A DNA stretch of 64,000 nucleotides from Ahrensia sp. (GTDB lineage Bacteria > Pseudomonadota > Alphaproteobacteria > Rhizobiales > Rhizobiaceae), in contig JAPPOQ010000007.1 in the NCBI GenBank assembly GCA_028817895.1, forward strand, positions 1 to 64,000. The letters run 5' to 3'. Below are positions 1 to 8,869 of this stretch, piece after piece; position 1 is the stretch's first letter, and every line of letters starts with the position of its first letter. The notes under the pieces are model-generated. The model ran no database searches, had not been told where the DNA came from, and saw only the letters and a program-made list of their open reading frames with translations. Made by a program: the position numbers and the translations under genes.

Positions 1-52
1 CAGATCGAAAAATCCATCCCATCAAACTGCTCCAATCTGGGCGAGACTTGCT

Positions 53-772
53 CTAATCGCCGCGCCGCAAGATCTTGGCAAGCATGTCTGCCATCGGCCC
101 CTTGTTGGGCAGTTTCACCTTTGGACCGGAGTTGCGGGCCTGGTGAACATGGCTTTGCTTCTTCGCCCTGGCACTGCTTTGCCCCTTGGCGCCGGATGGT
201 TCGTTCGATTGTGTGCGCAGCGCCACGCGATTCATGAAACCCGCATCGTCTCCCGCGACCAATAAATGGGCGTTGCGGCCTGTCTCGTCGAGCAATGACT
301 CAAGCCAGCTCTGATCAGATTTTGAGAAATCGCCAAGCACATGCCGCGTGACAAGATCCTTCTGCCCCGGATGGCCAATGCCCATACGTACCCGCCGAAA
401 GCCATTGCTGACATGCTGATCGATGGAGCGAATCCCGTTGTGACCACCGGCGCCGCCGCCCGTCTTGACGCGAATTTTGCCGGGCGCGAGATCCAACTCA
501 TCGTAGAATACGACGATATCGCGCGGTTCCAGCTTGAAAAAGCGCATGGCCTCGCCGACCGCCCTGCCGGATTCGTTCATATAGGTCGAGGGCTTGAGAA
601 GCAGAACCTTCTCGTCGCCCATTTTGCCTTCGGCGACACTGCCTTGGAAGCGCTCCCGCCAGGCGGAAAAATCCTCATGGCGGTGAATCTCATCCACCGC
701 CATGAAGCCGATATTGTGCCGCTGCCCGGCATGTCTGGAGCCCGGATTGCCGAGCCCCACCAGAAGCTTCAT
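53..772 (-). CDS. pth: Peptidyl-tRNA hydrolase
   Basis: Cytosolic enzyme that cleaves the ester bond of peptidyl-tRNAs that drop off the ribosome, recycling tRNA. The N-terminus shows the family motif GLGNPG (residues 6-11), with Asn9, and the catalytic His19 in QRHNIGF. The FYDELDLAPGK and GGGAGGHNG motifs follow. At 239 residues it is about 45 longer than the usual enzyme. The extra C-terminus is rich in Lys, Arg, Ser and Gln and ends MADMLAKILRRGD, an extension typical of Hyphomicrobiales. It lies 2 bases downstream of rplY on the same strand, the common alphaproteobacterial rplY-pth pair. Identification is secure. Confidence 0.97.
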   Translation of the reverse strand: MKLLVGLGNPGSRHAGQRHNIGFMAVDEIHRHEDFSAWRERFQGSVAEGKMGDEKVLLLKPSTYMNESGRAVGEAMRFFKLEPRDIVVFYDELDLAPGKIRVKTGGGAGGHNGIRSIDQHVSNGFRRVRMGIGHPGQKDLVTRHVLGDFSKSDQSWLESLLDETGRNAHLLVAGDDAGFMNRVALRTQSNEPSGAKGQSSARAKKQSHVHQARNSGPKVKLPNKGPMADMLAKILRRGD

Positions 773-774
773 GA

Positions 775-1440
775 TCAGTCGCCAGAGCCGGACTCTTCGT
801 CCGCATCGTCTTTCTGGTTGATGACTTCCGTTTCGACGCTCTGTTCCTCATCGTCGCTTTCGGTCTCCACAGCAGCGCGCGGAACCTGAATGGTGGCGAT
901 GGTGAAGTCACGATCATCGATGGTTGGGGTCACGCCATCCGGCATGGTGATGGCTGAGACATGGATCACATCATCGATGTTGAAGGCGGCGAGATCGACA
1001 TCGAAGCTTTCCGGAATCGCGTCGGCGCGGCAGTTCACCTCAACAGCGTAGCGTACGACGTTCAGCGTGCCGCCGGCTTTCAGTCCCGGAGACGAATCTT
1101 CGTTGAGGAAGTTGACCGGAATTTCCACCGTCACCACCGTGCGATCAGAAACGCGCAGCAGATCGACATGCATTACCGTGTCCTTGACCGGATGCAACTG
1201 GTAGTCTTTCGGCAGAACCGAGTGCTTTTCGCCATTCACATCGATCGAAAGAACCGATGTCATGAAACCGCCGCCGAAAATGGCCAGCGAGGTTTCCTTG
1301 CGCGGCAGCGCAATGGCGAGGGGGGCTTTCTTGTCGCCGTAAATGACGGCAGGCACCATGTCGTTTCTGCGCAATTCGCGTGCGGCCCCCTTGCCTACAC
1401 GGTCACGCGCCTGGGCCTTGAGCTCGAGAGTATCGCTCAT
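775..1440 (-). CDS. rplY: 50S ribosomal protein L25/general stress protein Ctc
   Basis: A 221-residue L25 of the long Ctc type: an N-terminal 5S rRNA-binding L25 domain (about residues 1-95, with KGAARELRR and VPAVIYGDKKAPLAIAL) followed by the TL5 beta domain (about 100-190, with LLRVSDRTVVTVEIPV). The C-terminal tail is acidic (DDEEQSVETEV, DDADEESGSGD), as in other alphaproteobacterial members. It binds 5S rRNA in the large ribosomal subunit. It is the promoter-proximal gene of the rplY-pth pair. The 244 bases upstream, before the prs stop, contain no tRNA or further gene that I can support. Confidence 0.97.
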   Translation of the reverse strand: MSDTLELKAQARDRVGKGAARELRRNDMVPAVIYGDKKAPLAIALPRKETSLAIFGGGFMTSVLSIDVNGEKHSVLPKDYQLHPVKDTVMHVDLLRVSDRTVVTVEIPVNFLNEDSSPGLKAGGTLNVVRYAVEVNCRADAIPESFDVDLAAFNIDDVIHVSAITMPDGVTPTIDDRDFTIATIQVPRAAVETESDDEEQSVETEVINQKDDADEESGSGD

Positions 1441-1684
1441 TTCATGCTCCTAAAGCGTAGTGTCAGAGGTCGCCATTCGCCGCGCCAGGGCGCATGCAAA
1501 GGCTCGAACCCGTGCTTTATTTCTCCCATGGTCGCCGACAAAGGCGTTACCGCCCAAAGGCTGCGACTGGCGAAGATCAGGAGAGTTCGACCCGCGTTCC
1601 CTCCAGGGGTGTCGACGCGGTGGCGTTGCTATAGGGGCAAATGGCTGGCAGCGCAAGGTTTGTGGCGCTTTGAGGGAACGGGCC

Positions 1685-2617
1685 TTAGTCAAACAGGCTG
1701 GAGACAGATTCTTCCAGCGCCGTCCGGTTGATCGCTTCGCCCAGAAGGTCAGCGATGGAGATGACGCGGATGTTGTGCGCCGTTTGCACTGCGGTTGTCG
1801 GCTCAATCGAAGACGTGATGACCAGTTCTTTCAGTTTCGAGGCGGTGATGCGTGCCACAGCACCGCCCGACAAAACGCCATGCGAGATATAGGCCGTCAC
1901 GCTGAGTGCGCCTTCCTCCAGCAGCGCTTCTGCTGCGTTGCACAAAGTGCCGCCGGAATCGATGATGTCATCAACCAGGATGCAGTCGCGCCCCGACACG
2001 TCGCCAATGACGTTCATGACTTCTGATTCACCGGGCTTGTCGCGGCGTTTGTCGACAATAGCGAGCGGCGCATTCACCCGCCGAGCCAGCGCACGTGCGC
2101 GGACCACGCCGCCAACATCGGGCGAGACGACCATGATATTGTCGACATCGTAATTCGCGATCAGATCGCGGCTCATAACAGGCACGGCAAAGAGATTGTC
2201 GGTGGGAATATCGAAGAAGCCCTGAATCTGCCCGGCATGCAGATCGAGCGTCAAAACCCGGTCCGCTCCAGCCTCAACGATGAGATTGGCGACCAGCTTC
2301 GCTGAAATCGGGGTGCGCGGGCCGGGTTTGCGGTCCTGCCTTGCATAGCCGAAATAGGGCAGCACGGCGGTGATGCGTCTGGCCGAGGAGCGCCGTGCAG
2401 CGTCGATCAGAATTAGCAACTCCATCAAATGGTCATTTGCTGGATAGGAGGTCGATTGCAGGATGAACACATCCTCGCCGCGGACATTTTCGTGGATCTC
2501 GACGAAAATTTCCTGATCGGCGAAACGGCGCACTTCGCATTTGCCAAGCGGCGTGTGGAGATAGCGGGCAATATCTTCCGCCAGGCTCTTATTGGCGTTT
2601 CCAGAGAAGAGCTTCAT
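1685..2617 (-). CDS. prs: Ribose-phosphate pyrophosphokinase
   Basis: Makes PRPP from ribose 5-phosphate and ATP for purine, pyrimidine, histidine, tryptophan and NAD synthesis. The 310-residue class I enzyme shows [10 protein letters not shown], the [12 protein letters not shown] segment, VVSPDVGG and the PRPP-binding loop [13 protein letters not shown]. The open frame extends 40 codons further upstream, but the conserved family N-terminus [10 protein letters not shown] begins at the ATG at 2617, so that start is chosen. It is transcribed away from ugpB; the 265-base gap between them must hold both promoters. Confidence 0.97.
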   Translation of the reverse strand: MKLFSGNANKSLAEDIARYLHTPLGKCEVRRFADQEIFVEIHENVRGEDVFILQSTSYPANDHLMELLILIDAARRSSARRITAVLPYFGYARQDRKPGPRTPISAKLVANLIVEAGADRVLTLDLHAGQIQGFFDIPTDNLFAVPVMSRDLIANYDVDNIMVVSPDVGGVVRARALARRVNAPLAIVDKRRDKPGESEVMNVIGDVSGRDCILVDDIIDSGGTLCNAAEALLEEGALSVTAYISHGVLSGGAVARITASKLKELVITSSIEPTTAVQTAHNIRVISIADLLGEAINRTALEESVSSLFD

Positions 2618-2882
2618 GCGGGCCTGCGAACAATGCGTCAGGAAGTCAGGTGGGCGCGCCTTAGCAGGGCTGCGCATCAAGAGCCAGCCAAAAGGCGCGG
2701 TTTTCGACAGGCAGGGCGAGTTATGGATAATGTGCAAGCGGTGTGTTGGAGAATTCGCTTTCCACAGCCCTCAAAGAATTGGGCGTTTGTGGTGGTCGAT
2801 GACACAAAACTGCAGCACACTGTCGTCAGAAGCGGGAAATCGACACAGATGGAACACCGCCAAAACAGGAGGAATGATCGTC

Positions 2883-4202
2883 ATGAAACTTCGCAAGACA
2901 CTCTTGTCTGCATCCGTTGCAGTGAGCTCGATTCTGGGCACTGCAGCGGCCTGGGCTGAAACGGAAATTCAGTTCTGGCATGCCTTTACCGGCAGGCTGG
3001 GCGAACTGGTCGCTGAACAGGTGACAACCTTCAATGGCAGCCAGAGCGATTACAAGGTCGTTGCGGCCCATAAGGGCAACTATTCCGAAACGCTCAATGC
3101 GGGCATCGCGGCGTTCCGCGCCAGCGAGCAGCCGCATATTCTGATGGTGTTTGAGGTTGGAACCGCCACCATGATGGCCGCCCAGGGCGCTATCAAGCCA
3201 GTCTATGAAGTCATGAGTGAGGCGGGGGCAAGCTTTGACCCCAGTGCCTATATCGGCTCGGTGAAGGGCTATTACACAACGACAGACGGCAAGATGCTGT
3301 CTTTGCCTTACAACTCGTCAACGCCGGTGCTTTGGGTGAACCGCGACAAGCTGCGAGATGCCGGGATCGATCCTGACACCGATCTTTCAACCTGGAACAA
3401 GGTTGGTGACGTGCTTGGCAAGCTCAAAGAGGCCGGAGTCTCCTGCCCGATGACGACGGCATGGCAAAGCTGGATTCATCTGGAGAATTTCTCCGCCTAT
3501 CACAACGTGCCTTTCGCAACGAAAGACAACGGCTTTGCCGGTGTGGACACAGAACTCGCGCTGAACGGCCCTCTGCAAGTGCAGCACATTCAAGCCATGG
3601 GTGACTGGGCGAAAGACGGCAAATTCATCTATGCCGGACGCCGCAATGAGGGTGGCGCCAATTTCCGGGCCGGAGAATGCGCATTGTTCACCGAAAGCTC
3701 TGCCGGCTATGCGGGGATCAAGTCGGAAGCTCAGTTTGAGTTTGCGGTGCGCCCGCTGCCCTATTGGGAAGGCGCGGAAGGTGCGCCGCAAAACACGATT
3801 ATCGGTGGCGCCTCTCTGTGGGTGATGGAAGGTCATGAATCCGATGAATATAAGGGCGTGGCCGACTTCCTGAACTTCCTGTCTTCCACGGATATTCAGG
3901 CCAAGTGGCACCAGAACACCGGCTATCTTCCCATCACAGCATCGGCCGGAGACAAGACCAAGGCTGACGGATTCTACGAGGCCAATCCGGGCACCGACAT
4001 TGCCGTGATCCAGATGACAGCCAATGAGCCGACGGCCAATTCCAAAGGATTGCGCCTTGGCTCATTCGACCAGATCCGTGGCATCATCGATGAGGAACTG
4101 GAAGCTGTGTGGTCCGGCGAGAAGACGGCTCAGGCCGCCCTCGACAGCGCCAAAGAGCGTGGCGACAGGCTGCTGCGCCGGTTCGAGCAGGCCAACCAGT
4201 AG
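2883..4202 (+). CDS. ugpB: Glycerol-3-phosphate ABC transporter, periplasmic binding protein
   Basis: Solute-binding component of the sn-glycerol-3-phosphate importer. The 439-residue length matches UgpB (about 438). A signal peptide is visible (MKLRKTLL, hydrophobic core, AAAWA then ETEIQFWHAF). The mature start EIQFWHAFTG and the AFNSSTPV-like PYNSSTPVLWVN segment are typical of UgpB. The frame is open well upstream and another ATG lies at 2874. The AGGAGG at 2867-2872 is only one base from that ATG but ten from the ATG at 2883, so 2883 is preferred. It is the first gene of ugpBAEC. Confidence 0.93.
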   Translation: MKLRKTLLSASVAVSSILGTAAAWAETEIQFWHAFTGRLGELVAEQVTTFNGSQSDYKVVAAHKGNYSETLNAGIAAFRASEQPHILMVFEVGTATMMAAQGAIKPVYEVMSEAGASFDPSAYIGSVKGYYTTTDGKMLSLPYNSSTPVLWVNRDKLRDAGIDPDTDLSTWNKVGDVLGKLKEAGVSCPMTTAWQSWIHLENFSAYHNVPFATKDNGFAGVDTELALNGPLQVQHIQAMGDWAKDGKFIYAGRRNEGGANFRAGECALFTESSAGYAGIKSEAQFEFAVRPLPYWEGAEGAPQNTIIGGASLWVMEGHESDEYKGVADFLNFLSSTDIQAKWHQNTGYLPITASAGDKTKADGFYEANPGTDIAVIQMTANEPTANSKGLRLGSFDQIRGIIDEELEAVWSGEKTAQAALDSAKERGDRLLRRFEQANQ

Positions 4203-4269
4203 AAACTTAGCGAATGCATCTCGGGGGCGGCGTGCTGTCCCCGGTTGCGTGCAAAGTGATCGATTGACC

Positions 4270-5151
4270 ATGGAAAAGCGGGTCACATTCAAAGGTTGGA
4301 TGCTGCCGCTGGCGTTGGTCTTCCCGCAAATCCTGATTTCGGCGGTCTTCTTCTTCTATCCGGCGGGCCAGGCCGTCTGGCAGTCTCTGTTCATTCCAGA
4401 CCCATTTGGGCTCTCCACACAGTTCGTGGGTCTCGGCAATTTCGAGTTTCTGCTCACGGACCCATTCTACCGGGCGTCCTTCGTCACCACGGCGATTTTT
4501 TCAACGCTGGTTACGCTTGTCTCGATGGTTCCGGCGCTGTTCCTCGCCGTGCTGGCAGACAGGCTGATCAAGGGTGCGGGCACTTACCGCACCTTGCTGA
4601 TCTGGCCCTATGCCGTAGCACCTGCGGTGGCCGGGGTGCTGTGGCTGTTCATGTTCAACACGCGGGTCGGCGTCGTGTCGTGGTATCTGGGGCAGCTTGG
4701 TTATGACTGGAACCATGTGCTTAATGAAGGCGAAGCCATGGGGCTCGTCGTCGTCGCCTCCGCCTGGGGCCGTATCAGCTACAATTTCCTGTTCTTCTTC
4801 GCGGCCTTGCAGGCCGTGCCGCGCTCGGTCATCGAAGCGGCTGCGATAGATGGCGCGCATTTCTGGCGCCGGTTCTTCACAATCGTCTTGCCGCTGCTTT
4901 CGCCAACCACATTCTTCCTGTTGGTCGTGAATGTGGTCTATTCCTTCTTTGAAACCTTCGGTGTGATCCACACGATCACGCTTGGTGGACCGCAACAGGC
5001 GACGACCATTCTCGTCTATAAAGTGTTTTCTGACGGCTTTGTGGGGCAGGACCTTGGCTCGTCGGCAGCGCAGTCCGTTATATTGTTGTTGGTTGTCGGC
5101 GCGCTGACGGTGTTGCAGTTCAAGGTCGTCGAAAAGCGGGTGCATTACTGA
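4270..5151 (+). CDS. ugpA: Glycerol-3-phosphate ABC transporter permease UgpA
   Basis: Inner-membrane permease of 293 residues with about six hydrophobic segments, starting LPLALVFPQILISAVFFFYP. The cytoplasmic EAA loop that docks to the ATPase is visible as EAAAIDGAHFWRRFFTIVLP. The start is the ATG at 4270, because earlier in-frame codons read through the end of ugpB and give no membrane-protein N-terminus. Its stop overlaps the ugpE start as TGATG, which suggests translational coupling. Confidence 0.95.
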   Translation: MEKRVTFKGWMLPLALVFPQILISAVFFFYPAGQAVWQSLFIPDPFGLSTQFVGLGNFEFLLTDPFYRASFVTTAIFSTLVTLVSMVPALFLAVLADRLIKGAGTYRTLLIWPYAVAPAVAGVLWLFMFNTRVGVVSWYLGQLGYDWNHVLNEGEAMGLVVVASAWGRISYNFLFFFAALQAVPRSVIEAAAIDGAHFWRRFFTIVLPLLSPTTFFLLVVNVVYSFFETFGVIHTITLGGPQQATTILVYKVFSDGFVGQDLGSSAAQSVILLLVVGALTVLQFKVVEKRVHY

Positions 5152-6032
5152 TGGCGGCCCGGGCTGCAAATGCTGTTGCGGAACCGGCTCCGGGCATGGT
5201 GGAAAAGCGCGGCGGCGCGCTTTGGCTTACCCATGTGCTGATGATTCTGGGCGTGCTTGTCGTGTTCTTCCCGATCTGGCTCGCCTTTGTTGCTTCAACC
5301 GTTACGCAAAGCGAGATCGCCTCGCCGCCCATGCCCTTGCTGCCCGGCGATCAGTTTCTCGACAATTACAGCCGCGCCTTGTTTTCCGGCGTAAATGTGC
5401 CGGTTGCCACAATGCTCTTCAATTCAACCATCATGGCGTTGGGCATAGCGCTTGGAAAAATCGCCATATCGCTGCTTTCCGCCTTTGCGATCGTGTATTT
5501 TCGCTTTCCGGGCCGAGCGACATTCTTCTGGATGATCTTCATCACGCTCATGCTGCCGGTGGAAGTACGCATAGTGCCGACCTATGAGGTCGTGGCCGGT
5601 TTCGGCATGCTGAACTCCTATTCAGGGCTGATCTTTCCGCTCATCGCGTCGGCCACGGCCACCTTTCTGTTCCGCCAGTTTTTCCTGACAGTGCCGGACG
5701 AACTGGCAGAAGCAGCGCGGGTCGATGGCGCAAAGCCTATGCGGTTTTTCTTCGACATCATCCTGCCGATGAGCCGGACAAACATCGCGGCCTTGTTCGT
5801 CATTCTCTTCATCTATGGCTGGAACCAGTATTTGTGGCCGCTCCTCATCACCACCGACCCTGAGTTCAACACCATCGTGATGGGCATCAAACAGATGTTC
5901 CCGGCCGGTGACGACACAGCCGACTGGCCTGTCATCATGGCGACGTCGATTTTGGCGATGATCCCGCCTGTGATTGTGGTGATATCGATGCAAAAACTGT
6001 TCATCCGCGGTCTTGTGGACAGCGAGAAATAG
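5151..6032 (+). CDS. ugpE: Glycerol-3-phosphate ABC transporter permease UgpE
   Basis: Second permease subunit, 293 residues, with six predicted membrane spans. The first is near residues 25-45 (VLMILGVLVVFFPIWLAF). The EAA loop is EAARVDGAKPMRFFFDIILP. The N-terminal 20 residues are hydrophilic and Ala-rich. It overlaps ugpA by one base and is followed 12 bases later by ugpC. With UgpA it forms the transmembrane channel of the UgpBAEC complex. Confidence 0.95.
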   Translation: MAARAANAVAEPAPGMVEKRGGALWLTHVLMILGVLVVFFPIWLAFVASTVTQSEIASPPMPLLPGDQFLDNYSRALFSGVNVPVATMLFNSTIMALGIALGKIAISLLSAFAIVYFRFPGRATFFWMIFITLMLPVEVRIVPTYEVVAGFGMLNSYSGLIFPLIASATATFLFRQFFLTVPDELAEAARVDGAKPMRFFFDIILPMSRTNIAALFVILFIYGWNQYLWPLLITTDPEFNTIVMGIKQMFPAGDDTADWPVIMATSILAMIPPVIVVISMQKLFIRGLVDSEK

Positions 6033-6044
6033 GCGAGGGCGCAG

Positions 6045-7100
6045 ATGGCAACGGTTGAATTGCAGGACGTCAAGAAACGCTTCGGCAAAACGGAAGTCAT
6101 TCATGGCGTGAGCGTCGCTATTGAGGATGGCGAGTTCATCGTCATTGTCGGTCCATCCGGCTGCGGCAAGTCCACCCTTTTGCGCATGGTGGCCGGGCTG
6201 GAAAGCGTGAGCGAGGGCGAGGTGCGCATCGGCGGCGATCGTGTCAACGAGAAAGAGCCGATGGAACGCGACATCGCCATGGTGTTTCAAAACTACGCGC
6301 TCTACCCGCATATGTCCGTTCGCCAGAACATGGCCTACAGTTTGAAGATCTCCGGCGTGCCGAAGGCGCAGATGGAGGCCAAGGTGGCCGAGGCCGCAAG
6401 GCTGTTGCAGCTGGAGGAGTATCTCGACCGCAAGCCCAAGCAATTGTCCGGTGGCCAGCGCCAGCGCGTCGCCATGGGTCGGGCCATTGTACGCGAACCG
6501 GCTGTCTTTCTCTTTGACGAGCCGCTCTCCAATCTCGATGCGAAACTGCGGGTGCAGATGCGGTTGGAGATCCGGGAGCTTCAGGCCAAGCTTGGCGTGA
6601 CAGCGCTATACGTAACGCATGATCAGGTCGAAGCCATGACCATGGCGGATCGCATGATCGTCATGAATGCCGGGATCGCTGAGCAAATCGGTACGCCGCT
6701 CGATGTGTATGAGCGCCCCCAAACCCTGTTTGCGGCCCAGTTTATCGGGTCGCCAGCGATGAATGTGCTGGATGCTACGCTGTTGCCGGGGCAGGTCGAA
6801 TTGGAGAACGGTGCAACGCTCACCTGCAACACGAAGCGCGAGGGCGCGGCAAAGATCGGCATCCGCCCGGAGCATGTGGTGCCGGACCCTGAAGGCCCGC
6901 TGGCGCTCGATGTCGCCTTTGCCGAACCGCTCGGCGCAAACACCTTGCTGCATGGTCGTCTGTCCGGCTCACAACAGGCCTTCACGGCGAGCCTGCAGGG
7001 CGTTCATCGCGTCGAGCAGGGCGGCGAGGCCGTGCGCCTCATGGTGGAAGCCAGCAATATCCACCTCTTTGATGCCGAAACCGGCCACCGCATCGATTGA
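6045..7100 (+). CDS. ugpC: Glycerol-3-phosphate ABC transporter ATP-binding protein
   Basis: ATPase subunit of the MalK/UgpC type, 351 residues. Walker A is GPSGCGKST (residues 36-44), the Q-loop is FQNYALYPHM, the ABC signature is LSGGQRQR (from 134) and Walker B runs into FDEPLSNLDAK. The H-loop is YVTHDQ. The C-terminal third (from about 240) is the TOBE/regulatory domain, with IGIRPEHV. It closes the ugpBAEC operon. The substrate is inferred from the family; glycerophosphodiesters are also possible. Confidence 0.95.
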   Translation: MATVELQDVKKRFGKTEVIHGVSVAIEDGEFIVIVGPSGCGKSTLLRMVAGLESVSEGEVRIGGDRVNEKEPMERDIAMVFQNYALYPHMSVRQNMAYSLKISGVPKAQMEAKVAEAARLLQLEEYLDRKPKQLSGGQRQRVAMGRAIVREPAVFLFDEPLSNLDAKLRVQMRLEIRELQAKLGVTALYVTHDQVEAMTMADRMIVMNAGIAEQIGTPLDVYERPQTLFAAQFIGSPAMNVLDATLLPGQVELENGATLTCNTKREGAAKIGIRPEHVVPDPEGPLALDVAFAEPLGANTLLHGRLSGSQQAFTASLQGVHRVEQGGEAVRLMVEASNIHLFDAETGHRID

Positions 7101-7121
7101 AGCGTCCTCTGCGGAGAAAGG

Positions 7122-7179
7122 GGTGACGGTTTCACCGCAAGTCGCATTGCGCGAAGGGGCTAGTGCTGTATTTTCGCGC
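7122..7179. promoter_or_regulatory. Candidate operator region upstream of pcaI
   Basis: Two inverted repeats lie in the 114-base gap between ugpC and pcaI. One is GGTGA at 7122-7126 with TCACC at 7132-7136. The other is GCGCGAA at 7149-7155 with TTCGCGC at 7173-7179. Either could bind a dimeric regulator of the aromatic operon (PcaQ-, PcaR- or PobR-like), but no regulator gene is adjacent. The assignment rests on symmetry and position only. Confidence 0.3.
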
Positions 7180-7214
7180 CCGACACTTTTGGGGGGTGAT
7201 TTGGGAGGGACGAG

Positions 7215-8069
7215 ATGGCGTTCATGACGCTGCGAGAGGCGGTTGCCGACACCGTGCGCGACGGATGCAGCATCGCCTTTGAAGGCTTCACCCACCTTAT
7301 CCCGCATGCCGCGGCACATGAGGTGATGCGGCAGGGCATGAGCGACCTCACATTGATCCGCATGACGCCCGATATCGTCTATGACCAGTTTGTTGGACTC
7401 GGGCGGGTCAAAAAAATGATCTTCTCCTATGCCGGAAACCCGGGCGTCGGGCTTTTGCGCCGGGTTCGCGATGCGGCGGAAAACAGCTGGCCGAAACCCA
7501 TCGAGATCGAGGAGCATTCCCACGCTGCTATGGCCAATGCCTATGAGGCGGGTGCGGCTGGTCTGCCCTGCGCGATGTTTCGCGGCTATCTCGGAGCAGG
7601 GCTGAAAGAGGTTAATCCTAACATCAAATCCGTGATCTGCCCGTTCACCGGTGAGGACCTTGCGGCTGTCCCGGCCTTGAAGCCGGATGTCACATTCATC
7701 CATGCGCAGCGTGCTGATCGTGCTGGCAATGTGCTGCTTGAAGGGATCGTCGGCATTCAGAAGGAAGCCGTTCTGGCGGCGCGAAAGGCGGTGGTGACGG
7801 TTGAGGAGATCGTTGATGATCTGTCCGCTCATCCCAACATGACGGTGCTGCCGCATTGGACCGTGCATGCGGTCTGCAAGGTGCCGGGCGGAGCACACCC
7901 GTCCTACGTCCATGGCATGTATGATCGCGACAATGCCGCCTATCTGGAATGGGACAAGATTGCCGCCGACCGGCAGGCCTTTGCGGATTGGATGGAAGAG
8001 CATGTGATGCGGGCTTCCTCGGACGACTTTGCCAAACGCATCAAGGGGCTGGAAAGGGCGGCATCATGA
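7215..8069 (+). CDS. pcaI: 3-oxoadipate CoA-transferase subunit A
   Basis: Alpha subunit of the CoA-transferase that activates beta-ketoadipate with succinyl-CoA. The 284-residue protein belongs to the longer glutaconate CoA-transferase-like type (as in CatI) rather than the short Acinetobacter PcaI type. Visible motifs include EGFTHLIPHAA, MTPDIVYDQF and PFTGEDLAAVPALKPDV. A ribosome binding site GGGAGG at 7203-7208 precedes the ATG. The stop overlaps the pcaJ start (ATGA). Followed by pcaJ and pcaF, it forms the terminal module of the beta-ketoadipate pathway. Confidence 0.9.
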   Translation: MAFMTLREAVADTVRDGCSIAFEGFTHLIPHAAAHEVMRQGMSDLTLIRMTPDIVYDQFVGLGRVKKMIFSYAGNPGVGLLRRVRDAAENSWPKPIEIEEHSHAAMANAYEAGAAGLPCAMFRGYLGAGLKEVNPNIKSVICPFTGEDLAAVPALKPDVTFIHAQRADRAGNVLLEGIVGIQKEAVLAARKAVVTVEEIVDDLSAHPNMTVLPHWTVHAVCKVPGGAHPSYVHGMYDRDNAAYLEWDKIAADRQAFADWMEEHVMRASSDDFAKRIKGLERAAS

Positions 8070-8869
8070 GCGATTTCACGCCAGACGAGATGATGACCAT
8101 CGCTGCTTCGCGCGCGCTCACCAATGATGATGTGTGTTTCGTCGGGATCGGTGCGCCGTCGGCCGCTTGCAACGTCGCAAGGCTCACCCATTCGCCGGAC
8201 ATCACGCTGATTTACGAATCTGGAACAATCGGAACCGCGCCGGATGTGCTGCCGCTTTCTATCGGCGATGGTGAGTTGTGCGAAACGGCGCTCACCACGG
8301 TAAGCGTGCCCGAGATGTTTCGCTATTGGTTGCAGGGTGGGCGGATCACTATCGGATTTCTGGGTGCTGCGCAGCTTGATCGCTTCGGCAATATCAACAC
8401 GACGGTGATTGGCGACTACGCTTCGCCCAAGACGAGACTGCCGGGCGGCGGCGGCGCACCGGAAATCGCATCGTCCTCGCAACAGGTCTACATGACCTGC
8501 AAGCAAAGCCGTCGCGCCTTTGTTCAGACAGTCGATTTCTACACATCCTTCGGGCATGGAGACGGCGGAGATCATCGTCAAAGGCTGGGCATCACCACCA
8601 AGGGGCCAACGCTTCTCATCACCGATATGGCGGTGTGGCAGCCCGATGAAGAAACCAAGGAATTCACCGTACATTCACTGCACCCCGGAGTTACGCGCGA
8701 ACAGATGCGAGACAGCGTTGGCTGGGACATTCGTTACGCTGATGAGGTGGTTGAAACCGAACCGCCCAGCGCTGAGGAACTCACCGTTTTGCGTGAGTTG
8801 AAGGCGCGCACAAAAGCGGCGCATGAGCGCTCCAGTCGATCCGGAAGCAGGAGCCAGAGCGATGGCTGA
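8066..8869 (+). CDS. pcaJ: 3-oxoadipate CoA-transferase subunit B
   Basis: Beta subunit partner of PcaI, 267 residues. It contains the glutaconate CoA-transferase beta-subunit pattern VGIGAPSAACNVARL and the active-site region LIYESGTIG with the Glu expected to carry the CoA thioester. The LPGGGGAPEIASSS segment is typical of this family. The start is the ATG overlapping the pcaI stop; the frame is open further upstream but inside pcaI. It overlaps pcaF by 8 bases. Confidence 0.9.
   Translation: MSDFTPDEMMTIAASRALTNDDVCFVGIGAPSAACNVARLTHSPDITLIYESGTIGTAPDVLPLSIGDGELCETALTTVSVPEMFRYWLQGGRITIGFLGAAQLDRFGNINTTVIGDYASPKTRLPGGGGAPEIASSSQQVYMTCKQSRRAFVQTVDFYTSFGHGDGGDHRQRLGITTKGPTLLITDMAVWQPDEETKEFTVHSLHPGVTREQMRDSVGWDIRYADEVVETEPPSAEELTVLRELKARTKAAHERSSRSGSRSQSDG

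Noticed and set aside
1441-1684. Possible tRNA or small RNA between prs and rplY
   Set aside because: A GTTCGA-like string occurs (around 1587), but no cloverleaf stems can be formed around it.
5622-6443. Minus-strand open frame across the ugpE-ugpC junction
   Set aside because: His/Arg-rich antisense translation of transporter genes; no motif, no ribosome binding site.
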